Positions 1 through 5,526 of a stretch of DNA of 5,526 nucleotides are shown here, piece after piece. Made by a program: the position numbers and the translations under genes. The notes beneath the pieces were generated by a model. It made no database searches. It was not told the origin of the DNA and saw only the letters and a list, made by a program, of their open reading frames with translations. Numbering within the stretch: position 1 is the first letter of the stretch; each line of letters starts with the position of its first letter. Source of the stretch: CAZBRS01 sp964494475 (GTDB taxonomy: Bacteria > Myxococcota_A > UBA9042 > CAZBRS01); NCBI GenBank assembly GCA_964494475.1, contig CAZBRS010000122.1, positions 1 to 5,526 of the forward strand, written 5' to 3'.

Positions 1-1
1 T

Positions 2-1384
2 CGCGTCACCACCGCAGCGGTCACGGCCGCCGGCCCCTGCGGGGCCTGCACGAAGCAGTGCGCCGGGTGCGTGTTCGCCGAGCAGGCCGCCGAGGCGAAG
101 GCCGAGGGCGACGACGCCCGGGTGCGCCGGGCGCTCGACCAGATGGCCCGGCGCGGCTGCCGCCGCCTGCAGGTGACGGCCCGCTCGAAGCGCGGACTGG
201 GCCAGCGCCTGGTCACGGGCGCCGCTGCCGCGGCCATGGTGCTCTCGCTCGGCCTCGCCGGGTGCGAGACCGACGCCGGGGGCCGCACCGACTCCTTCGG
301 CACCGACACCTACGATGCGTACGAGGTGGCCATCCTGCCCGCCGATGTCTCCGGGGGCGACGCCACCCCCGAGATCTACGCCATCCTGCCGCCGCCCGAC
401 GACCCCGACGCCGTCACCCCCGAGGTCGCCGACGACACGGGGCAACCCGAGGTCTACCCGGTCATGCCCCCCGAGTGCACCACCGACGCCGACTGCCACG
501 AGCCCTTCGAGGGGTGCGTCGACGGCGCGTGCGAGCAGGTGATGTTCCCGGTCATGCCCCAGTGCCAGACCGACGACGACTGCCCGCCGCAGGAAGTGTG
601 CAAGAACAACACCTGCGAGCCCATGCTCTCGATCCTGCCCGCGTGCGTCAACGACGACGACTGCCCGCCGAGCGAGGTCTGCGCCGACGGCTATTGCCAG
701 CCGGTGGTCTCGGTGCTGCCCGCCTGCGTCAGCGACGACGACTGCAACACGCCCATCGAGGCCTGCGTCGACGGCCAGTGCGAGCAGGTGATGTGGCCCA
801 TCATGCCCGAGTGCCTGGCCGACGACGACTGCGCGGTGGGCCAGGTCTGCGTGAACAACGCCTGCCAGCCCGCCGAGCCCCTCGCGTGCGCGGCCGACGC
901 CGACTGCCCCGAGGGCCAGGTGTGCGAAGGCGAGTGCCCGTCCGAGGACGGGTCGGTCTACTGCATCCTGCCCGTGAAGGGCGTCTGCGCGCCGAAGATC
1001 GACCCCGTCTCGTGCACCAGCGACGCCGACTGCGTGCCCGGCGACGTGTGCGTGAGCGGGTGCCCCGAGGGCATGTTCTGCATCCTGCCCATGGACAGCG
1101 TATGCAAGACCGAGTGCACCAGCGACGCCGACTGCGAGCCGACCGAGACGTGCCTGGGGGTGAAGAAGTGCCCCGAGGGCATGTTCTGCGTCATGCCCAT
1201 CGAGCCCGACAAGGGCGTGTGCGAGCCCATGCTCTACGCCATCCTGCCGCCGTCGCCGCTGCCCGTCGCACCGCCGGCCCCGAAGGGCGCGGGGGCCAAG
1301 GCGTCGACGACCGCCTGGCGCGCCTACGTGGAAGGCGCCATCGCCTGGTTCCGTCCCGCGAACGACAAGACCGGCCGGTCGTGA
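2..1384 (+). CDS. Cys-rich repeat lipoprotein or membrane-anchored protein, 5'-partial
   Basis: No named family is recognised with confidence; the modules resemble the C-x5-C-x5-C-x4-C repeats common in myxobacterial surface proteins (Dickkopf-N-like). The frame is open and codon-biased from base 2, so the gene probably starts outside the window. Internal start options are GTG 71, ATG 143 and GTG 173. An Arg/Lys-rich stretch precedes a hydrophobic segment and an LAGC lipobox (Cys codon 263-265), so the rest should be exported and possibly lipid-anchored. Eight cysteine modules follow (476-1222): five with four Cys, then three with six. Eleven copies of a [YFW]-x-[IV]-[LM]-P-like motif lie among them (326-1249). 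A Pro-rich linker and a short C-terminal tail containing WRAYVEGAIAWF end the protein. Upstream of the lipobox lies an unusual CX2CX3CX2C cluster (38-70). The stop overlaps the GTG of the radical SAM gene. Possible roles are a radical SAM substrate or a surface structural protein. The reading frame is certain; start, anchoring and function are not. Confidence 0.85.
   Translation, partial: RVTTAAVTAAGPCGACTKQCAGCVFAEQAAEAKAEGDDARVRRALDQMARRGCRRLQVTARSKRGLGQRLVTGAAAAAMVLSLGLAGCETDAGGRTDSFGTDTYDAYEVAILPADVSGGDATPEIYAILPPPDDPDAVTPEVADDTGQPEVYPVMPPECTTDADCHEPFEGCVDGACEQVMFPVMPQCQTDDDCPPQEVCKNNTCEPMLSILPACVNDDDCPPSEVCADGYCQPVVSVLPACVSDDDCNTPIEACVDGQCEQVMWPIMPECLADDDCAVGQVCVNNACQPAEPLACAADADCPEGQVCEGECPSEDGSVYCILPVKGVCAPKIDPVSCTSDADCVPGDVCVSGCPEGMFCILPMDSVCKTECTSDADCEPTETCLGVKKCPEGMFCVMPIEPDKGVCEPMLYAILPPSPLPVAPPAPKGAGAKASTTAWRAYVEGAIAWFRPANDKTGRS
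326..1249 (+). repeat. Eleven-copy aromatic-x-[IV]-[LM]-P protein motif among Cys modules
   Basis: Within the Cys-rich protein the motif starts at codons 326 (VAILP), 377 (YAILP), 455 (YPVMP), 545 (FPVMP), 626 (LSILP), 707 (VSVLP), 794 (WPIMP), 959 (YCILP), 1076 (FCILP), 1184 (FCVMP) and 1235 (YAILP). Eight of the eleven begin with an aromatic residue, and all have I/V, then L/M, then P. Spacing is about 27-30 residues across the four-Cys modules and 36-39 across the six-Cys modules. One expected copy is missing between modules 5 and 6, where the linker reads CQPAEPLAC. Related DNA blocks near 530-570 and 780-815, and near 1063-1098 and 1171-1206, indicate growth by duplication followed by divergence. 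Confidence 0.85.
476..1222 (+). repeat. Eight tandem cysteine modules (5 x four-Cys, 3 x six-Cys)
   Basis: Module spans are 476-532, 563-616, 644-697, 725-781, 812-865, 887-988, 1013-1105 and 1115-1222. The first five follow C-x5-C-x5/6-C-x4-C with a conserved DDDC or DADC at the second Cys. The last three share the first three Cys and then add three more, with a CPEGMFC signature in modules 7 and 8. Every module has an even number of Cys, 38 in total, which fits disulfide-bonded extracytoplasmic domains. The pairing pattern cannot be read from the sequence. Confidence 0.85.
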
Positions 1385-2409
1385 CCGAGAAGAACCACGC
1401 CCCCGACTTCTTCGGCATCGAGATCACGCGGCAATGCAACCTGCGCTGCCCGCACTGCTACACCGCGTCGGGACCGCGCGGCGCCGCCGGGCCCTCCACC
1501 GCCACCACCATCGACCTGCTCCAGCGCCTGGTGGCCGCCGGCGTGCGCAGCGTGGCGTTCTCGGGGGGCGAGCCCCTGCTCCGCGACGATCTCGAGGCGA
1601 TCCTGCTGGCCGGGCGCGCCGCCGGCATTCGCAGCTACGGGATCGTGACCAACGGCGCGCTGGTCGAGCGCGAGCGAGCGCTCGGGTTGAAGCGCGCGGG
1701 GCTGGCCGTCGCCCAGGTCAGCCTCGACGGCGTCGACGAGGCCGACCACCGCGCGGTGCGCGGCTGCGCCACGAGCGACTTCTACCGCGCCCTGCGGGCC
1801 GCGCGCCTGTTCCGCGAGGCCGGCGTGCGCGTCGACTTCGCGTGCCTGCTCACGCCCCGGAACCTGGAGCGCGCCCCCGAGATGGTGTTGCTGGCCGAGG
1901 CGCAGGGCGTGCACACCCTGCGCTACTGCACCTTCGTGCCGGCCGGCCGCGCGCGCTCCAAGACCATCCGCGCCACGTACGAGCCCGCGCCCGAGGCGGT
2001 CGACCGCTTCCTCGCGTTCCTGCGCGACCTGGCCGACCGCCCCGACCCGCCGCTGCAGGTGGTCATCGACCACAGCATCGGGCCCTGGGACGTGCGAGGC
2101 CGCTTCCGCTGCCGAGCCGGCAAGGCCGTGGCCTACGTGACGTGCGAGGGCGACCTCTATCCCTGCCCTGCCCTGCTCTTCCCGCCCTTCCGGGTGGGCA
2201 ACGTCTACCAGACCCCGCTCGGCGAGCTGTTCGCGAGCGCGGCCATGCGCGCCCCCCGCGACACCGAGCGCGCCGACCTGGTCGGCCCCTGCGACGCCTG
2301 CGCCAACGTGGCCTGCTCGGGCGGCTGCCGCGGCATGGCCTACGCCCAGCTCGGCGATCCGCGAAGGACGCCGCCGTACTGTAACGTGCAGCGCCGGGGC
2401 GAGGGCTGA
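1381..2409 (+). CDS. Radical SAM/SPASM domain protein, possible peptide/protein-modifying enzyme
   Basis: This is a 342-residue cytoplasmic iron-sulfur enzyme of the radical SAM superfamily. The GTG start at 1381 overlaps the upstream stop (GTGA) and lies just before the domain, so translational coupling is likely; I see no strong ribosome binding site. The CX3CX2C cluster motif is Cys19, Cys23, Cys26 (CNLRCPHC), expected to bind the [4Fe-4S] cluster that cleaves S-adenosylmethionine. SGGEP (61-65) is the usual SAM amine-contact motif, and SLDG (114-117) is the usual mid-barrel motif. A SPASM domain follows: Cys244, Cys255, Cys262 (EGDLYPC), then Cys304, Cys307, Cys312, Cys316 (CDACANVACSGGC) and Cys334, consistent with auxiliary clusters. 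The GGCRGMAYA ending resembles the SPASM group that includes heme-maturation (AhbD/NirJ-like) and RiPP-maturation enzymes. No RiPP-recognition domain is visible. Its only tightly linked partner is the Cys-rich repeat protein, a plausible substrate by context alone. Confidence 0.93.
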   Translation: MTEKNHAPDFFGIEITRQCNLRCPHCYTASGPRGAAGPSTATTIDLLQRLVAAGVRSVAFSGGEPLLRDDLEAILLAGRAAGIRSYGIVTNGALVERERALGLKRAGLAVAQVSLDGVDEADHRAVRGCATSDFYRALRAARLFREAGVRVDFACLLTPRNLERAPEMVLLAEAQGVHTLRYCTFVPAGRARSKTIRATYEPAPEAVDRFLAFLRDLADRPDPPLQVVIDHSIGPWDVRGRFRCRAGKAVAYVTCEGDLYPCPALLFPPFRVGNVYQTPLGELFASAAMRAPRDTERADLVGPCDACANVACSGGCRGMAYAQLGDPRRTPPYCNVQRRGEG

Positions 2410-2412
2410 TCG

Positions 2413-2429
2413 TCTCGCGAATCGCGGGA
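2413..2429 (+). other. Short hairpin after the radical SAM stop
   Basis: Bases 2413-2419 can pair with 2423-2429 (one G-U pair) around an AAT triloop, starting three bases after the stop codon. No T-tract follows, so it is a weak candidate for an intrinsic terminator. It may instead be an RNA-stabilising hairpin, or chance in such GC-rich DNA. Confidence 0.25.
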
Positions 2430-2510
2430 TGGCGACGGGCGCGACCCGCCAGTTTGCTCTGGATTCTCCGTGCGATCCCAGCGATCCTACGCCCCGCGAA
2501 CGGACGTGGC

Positions 2511-2516
2511 GGGAGG
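2511..2516 (+). promoter_or_regulatory. Ribosome binding site choosing ATG 2522
   Basis: GGGAGG lies five bases before ATG 2522. This supports that start over the in-frame ATG at 2429, which has no comparable site and would bury the signal peptide about 30 residues inside the protein. Confidence 0.65.
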
Positions 2517-2521
2517 GCGAC

Positions 2522-4642
2522 ATGCGCGCGAGGCTCCTGGTGGCGACGGGGCTGATGATGATGCTCGCAGGGGCGGCAGGCTGCGGGAGCACGGACGCCG
2601 GCCTCGACGCGGGCCTCGACGTGGGCCTCGACCTGGGCCTCGACGTCGGCCTCGACGTGCCGCCCGCGCCGGACCCGGCGGAGGTCCTCGATCCGGCCGA
2701 CTCCGCGGCCGACACGCCCGCGGCCGAATGGCCCGTACCCGCCGTGACCGCCTGCGCCGCGGGCACCGACGCCTGCGCCTCCCTCCCGGCCAGCGCGGGG
2801 CCTGCGGCCTCGGCGCGGCGCGACGTGTTCTACCCCTACGAGCTCTACCCCGAGGCGAGCATCCCCGACCCGCGGGGCTCCCGTGTGCAGATCGCGGCCG
2901 TGGCCACGACGAGCGGAGCCGTGACGAAGGTCGAGCTCCTGGGCACCGACGTGACGGCCTTCGCGCTGCCGGCCGCCGACGGCGCGCCCACGCCCCCCGA
3001 GGTGCAGGGGCTGGTGGGCCCCGACGGCTGGCAATGGGTGCACGTGTGGCCGCTGGAGCCGACGGCCGGGGAGCCGCTGTTCGTGACCTTTCACGCGGGC
3101 ACGGCCCTGCTGGAGGGGCGGACCACGGTGCCCGTGCGCGTGACCACGGCCAGCGGCGCGGCCCTCGACGCCGACGTGCCCGTGACCCTGCCCCTCGTCC
3201 CGCTGACCTACGTGACGACCAGCGACGACTTGCGCACCCTGCTGGTGCACGCCACGAACCTCGACACGGCGCCCCACACGCTCCTTGGCTTGGAGGTGAA
3301 CGGCCGCGACGTGACCTCGGCCGCGTGCATCCCCGCGACCACGCTCAGACCGGGCGAGGCCGCGCTGTGGACCGTGCCCCTGTGCGCGCCCCTGGCCATC
3401 GGTCAGGCCTGGACGGTGATCGCGCGCTTCGCCGACGCGCCAGCCTCGGTGGGCGCGGGGCGCGTGATCCTCCCGCGCTTCGCCATCGAGGGCTGGGGCC
3501 GCGACAGCGAGTGCGCGCTCCCAGGTGCCAACGCGGCCAACTTCGAGGCCGTGCGCGCCAAGGGCTTCGACATGTTCTTCCTGCGCTCCGACTACTCGGC
3601 GCACGAAGGCTGCAACGGCGCCACCGCCGGCAGCGTGCTGCAGGCGGCGGTCGACCTGCCCGACGTGACCTTCATGCTGGACGAGTGGGCCCCGCCCGAA
3701 GGCCTCGACCTGGCACGCCAGGTGCGCCTGCTGGGCGACGAGGTCGACACCGACGAGCACGACAAGCCCTGGCGCGTCAGCCAGGACGCCAAGGCCAGTT
3801 GGGTCGCGCACCCCGGCCTCACCACCTACATCGGCGGCGCGCGCCACCGTCACACCGGCGCCTTCGCGGGCCTCGCCGATATCCAGGGCTTCGACATCTA
3901 CGTTGCCGCCTGCGCGCCCAAGATCCTGGACGGCGGCCACTGGCCGTCGCTGCGCGCGCCCCTCGACTTCTGCCGGGCCGTGCGCGCGAACCACCAGCCG
4001 AACCCCCAGTGGTTCTACTCGCAGGGCATCGCCGGGGGCTGGAACCTCGACACCGATCCGCCCACGGCCCGCCAGCCCGACCCGGCCGAGTTGAAGGTGC
4101 AGGCCATGTCGGTCGCGGTGTGCGGCTCCAAGGGGCTCATGTACTTCCAGACCGACCTGGAGTCGGCGGCCCTGGTCCCCGACACGTGGGAGGCCATCGG
4201 GCAGGTGAACCGCGACCTCCGCCTGGTGCGCGACCTGCTGCGCGAGGGCGACCCCATCGGGGCGCGCGCGTCCGTCGACGGCGTGCTGGCCGACGCCATC
4301 CGCGCGCGCGACGCGATCGTGATCCCGGTGGTGAACGCCACGGCCTCGGTCGAGATGGAGGAGGTGCGCTGCTTCACCGAGAAGGATCCGCACTGGGTGT
4401 TGGCCGAGGTGACCGCCGACGTGACCGTCACGGTGCCGGACGACCTCGCGGTGGCCGAGGCCCTGGAGGTGGTCGGTGGGCAGTTGACGTCGGTCGCGAC
4501 GGGGGTGAGCGCGACGGGGCGCGACCTGACCATCGCAGGCGTGACGCTGTCGCCGGACGTGCCCTACCGGCTGTACGTCCTCGTGAGCACCGCGGGCGCG
4601 GCGGCCCGGCTGTCGTCGGCGGCTCGCGCTGCGGCGAGATGA
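2522..4642 (+). CDS. Large lipoprotein with putative glycoside-hydrolase-like barrel
   Basis: This 706-residue protein has no family I can name with certainty. ATG 2522 follows a good GGGAGG site and opens a classic lipoprotein signal peptide: MRAR, a hydrophobic LMMMLAG stretch, and lipidation Cys21. Residues 27-46 are a five-copy GLDx linker, followed by a Pro/Asp/Ala-rich spacer to about residue 95. Residues of roughly 100-320 look like beta-sandwich domains (alternating Val/Thr strands). From GWGRDSE (324) to about 570 the pattern suggests a (beta/alpha)8 glycosidase-like barrel: GFDMFFLR (349), FMLDEW (384), GDEVD (405-409), DIQGFDIYV (453-461), WFYSQGI (497-503) and GSKGLMYFQ (535-543). 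The last resembles the GARGLxYF strand of many glycosidases. A C-terminal beta domain closes the protein. Glu407 and nearby Asp residues are acid/base candidates by inference. It ends three bases before the ceramidase-like gene, so co-transcription is likely. A non-catalytic carbohydrate-binding role is also possible. Confidence 0.9.
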   Translation: MRARLLVATGLMMMLAGAAGCGSTDAGLDAGLDVGLDLGLDVGLDVPPAPDPAEVLDPADSAADTPAAEWPVPAVTACAAGTDACASLPASAGPAASARRDVFYPYELYPEASIPDPRGSRVQIAAVATTSGAVTKVELLGTDVTAFALPAADGAPTPPEVQGLVGPDGWQWVHVWPLEPTAGEPLFVTFHAGTALLEGRTTVPVRVTTASGAALDADVPVTLPLVPLTYVTTSDDLRTLLVHATNLDTAPHTLLGLEVNGRDVTSAACIPATTLRPGEAALWTVPLCAPLAIGQAWTVIARFADAPASVGAGRVILPRFAIEGWGRDSECALPGANAANFEAVRAKGFDMFFLRSDYSAHEGCNGATAGSVLQAAVDLPDVTFMLDEWAPPEGLDLARQVRLLGDEVDTDEHDKPWRVSQDAKASWVAHPGLTTYIGGARHRHTGAFAGLADIQGFDIYVAACAPKILDGGHWPSLRAPLDFCRAVRANHQPNPQWFYSQGIAGGWNLDTDPPTARQPDPAELKVQAMSVAVCGSKGLMYFQTDLESAALVPDTWEAIGQVNRDLRLVRDLLREGDPIGARASVDGVLADAIRARDAIVIPVVNATASVEMEEVRCFTEKDPHWVLAEVTADVTVTVPDDLAVAEALEVVGGQLTSVATGVSATGRDLTIAGVTLSPDVPYRLYVLVSTAGAAARLSSAARAAAR
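2600..2659 (+). repeat. Five-copy 12-base tandem repeat (GLDx linker)
   Basis: Five consecutive 12-base units built on GGCCTCGAC plus one variable codon encode GLDA, GLDV, GLDL, GLDV and GLDV directly after the lipidated Cys. It probably acts as an acidic tether holding the folded part away from the membrane. The near-identical units suggest slippage, so copy number may vary among relatives. Confidence 0.9.
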
Positions 4643-4645
4643 TCC

Positions 4646-5526
4646 ATGAAGGCCGGGTTCGCGTCGACGACCATCCTCCCGCCCCGGGCCAGCCTGGCCG
4701 GCGTGGCCGATGGTCGCATGCCGCGCTGGTACACCGGGGTGCTCGATGAGCCGCGCGCGCGCGCCGTGGCGCTCTCGACCGAGGCGTGTGAGGTGGTGCT
4801 GGTGTCGGGCGGCTTCCTCACGTGCCCGCGGTCGCTGCGCGAAGCCGTGCTGGAGCGCCTGTCGGGGCGGCTCCCCGCGGGCGTCGAGGTCGTGCTGCAC
4901 GGCGACCACACCCACTCAGGCCCCGGAAACTACTGGCACCACCGCGTCGCCCACCGCTTCATGGGACCGTTCGTCCCCGAGACCCTGGCCTGGCTGGCCG
5001 GGCGGCTGGCCGACGCGGTCGCGGCGGCCTGGGAGGCTCGCGCGGAGGCCACGCTCCGGGCCGCGCAGATCGATGTGCCGGGCCTGCAGGTGAACCGCAA
5101 GCGCCCCGACGGCCCGCTCGACCCGGCGCTGACGGCGCTGTTCCTGGCTACGCCCGAGGGAGCTCCCCTGGGCGCGCTGGTGCACTTCACGGCCCACCCG
5201 CGCATCGCCGCCGAGAGCCGCGACTTCCACGCGGCGTCGGGCGACTGGCCGGCTGCCGTCGCGGCGGCCCTGGAGCCCGAGGTCGGCCCCACGCTGGTGG
5301 TGAACGGCGCGCTCGGCTCCATCGATCCCGCGATGCCGGCGCCGCCCTTTGACGCACGCCCGGCCCTCGAGGCCTTCGCCAAGCCCGTCATTGCTGCGGT
5401 TCGAGGCCTGCACCATGACGCAGTCACGGAGGCGCCGATCGTCGCGTTCGCGCGTCACGAGGTGTCGCTGACCGCCTTCCGCGCCGAGCCCTTCCCCCCG
5501 GGGCACGCCTGGTGGACGCCCCTGGC
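4646..5526 (+). CDS. Neutral/alkaline ceramidase-like hydrolase, 3'-partial
   Basis: The first 293 residues match the style of the neutral/alkaline non-lysosomal ceramidase N-terminal domain family, zinc amidases that cleave N-acyl sphingosine; many bacterial members have unknown substrates. Family landmarks in order are AGFAS...ILPP at the very start, the RARAVAL and VVLVSGG strands (38-56), the zinc-site motif HTHSGPG (88-94), a VNR segment (149-151), VHFTAHP (179-185) supplying the likely second His ligand, SGDWPAA (198-204) and NGALGSIDP (220-228). The last aligns with the GDVSP motif of true ceramidases but has Asp where the nucleophilic Ser would be. ATG 4646 is preferred because the coding frame begins there, the domain follows immediately, and a weak GGCGAG (4633-4638) lies upstream. 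No signal peptide is present, so this form would be cytoplasmic. It begins three bases after the preceding stop in the same frame. The remaining metal ligands lie beyond the window. Confidence 0.9.
   Translation, partial: MKAGFASTTILPPRASLAGVADGRMPRWYTGVLDEPRARAVALSTEACEVVLVSGGFLTCPRSLREAVLERLSGRLPAGVEVVLHGDHTHSGPGNYWHHRVAHRFMGPFVPETLAWLAGRLADAVAAAWEARAEATLRAAQIDVPGLQVNRKRPDGPLDPALTALFLATPEGAPLGALVHFTAHPRIAAESRDFHAASGDWPAAVAAALEPEVGPTLVVNGALGSIDPAMPAPPFDARPALEAFAKPVIAAVRGLHHDAVTEAPIVAFARHEVSLTAFRAEPFPPGHAWWTPL

Larger units (their letters stand above)
2410..2521 (+). other. Intergenic gap between the two gene pairs
   Basis: This 112-base gap is the only sizeable non-coding stretch in the window. 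It contains a short hairpin near its left end and a strong ribosome binding site at its right end. A slightly AT-richer patch (about 2451-2470, with TTTGCT at 2453) could host a promoter, but no -10 box at normal spacing is convincing. The second gene pair may have its own promoter here or be read through from the first pair. Confidence 0.5.

Noticed and set aside
476..1222. CRISPR-like array
   Set aside because: The regular spacing reflects protein-level cysteine modules in an open frame; there are no identical direct repeats with unrelated spacers.
58..1380. Extension of the radical SAM reading frame upstream to GTG 58
   Set aside because: The translation before 1381 is an Arg/Pro-rich shadow of the Cys-rich protein; the true start is GTG 1381 just before the domain.
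2451..2490. Promoter before the barrel lipoprotein
   Set aside because: TTTGCT at 2453 has no convincing -10 partner at 16-18 bases, and a sigma-54 pair does not fit the spacing either.
2429..2521. Upstream ATG 2429 as start of the barrel lipoprotein
   Set aside because: It would put about 31 polar residues ahead of a perfect lipoprotein signal peptide, and the good ribosome binding site serves ATG 2522.
1324..2766. 480-codon open reading frame on the minus strand
   Set aside because: It is antisense to the radical SAM gene, whose motifs are unmistakable; the product is low-complexity Ala/Gly/Arg.
4639..4749. ATG 4639 overlapping the preceding stop (ATGA) as start of the last gene
   Set aside because: It opens another frame giving a Pro/Arg/Gly-rich shadow; the ceramidase-like domain is in the frame of ATG 4646.
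2063..4915. 950-codon open reading frame on the minus strand
   Set aside because: It runs antisense to three well-supported genes, its product is an Arg/His/Gly/Val-rich composition without domains, and such frames are expected opposite GC-biased codons.
4916..5506. Minus-strand frames of 165-196 codons opposite the ceramidase-like gene
   Set aside because: The plus strand encodes recognisable family motifs through this stretch; the antisense products show none.

Overview
This is a very GC-rich window in which nearly every codon of the true reading frames ends in G or C. It holds four genes, all on the + strand: two Cys- or Asp-rich putative lipoproteins with low-complexity linkers, a SPASM-type radical SAM enzyme and a ceramidase-like hydrolase. 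The style (CxSDADC-type cysteine modules, lipoproteins with GLD/DV-rich linkers, extreme GC3) suggests a Myxococcota-type organism (formerly Deltaproteobacteria). That assignment comes from protein style only; no marker gene is present.

Region 1 (1-2409) is a tightly coupled pair. The first gene is open to the left window edge. It encodes an exported Cys-rich repeat protein with eight cysteine modules, and among them are eleven copies of a short motif, mostly aromatic-x-[IV]-[LM]-P. The last bases of this gene overlap the GTG start of a 342-residue radical SAM/SPASM protein (GTGA overlap). One enzyme coupled to one highly repetitive exported protein raises the idea that the enzyme modifies the repeats before or during export. 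This is the most interesting part of the window, but it is inference.

Region 2 (2410-2521) is a 112-base gap. It holds a small hairpin just after the radical SAM stop and a good ribosome binding site for the next gene. I see no convincing promoter.

Region 3 (2522-5526) is a second pair. The first gene is a 706-residue lipoprotein with a five-copy GLDx linker, beta-rich domains, a putative glycosidase-like barrel and a C-terminal beta domain. Three bases after its stop, in the same frame, begins a ceramidase-like (neutral/alkaline ceramidase N-terminal domain family) protein that runs off the right edge. It has no signal peptide, and it appears to carry Asp where true ceramidases have the nucleophilic Ser. 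The two may act on one glycan or lipid substrate, but nothing in the sequence names that substrate.

I found no tRNA, rRNA, CRISPR array, insertion sequence or attachment site. Very long antisense reading frames are present but look like by-products of the high GC content.
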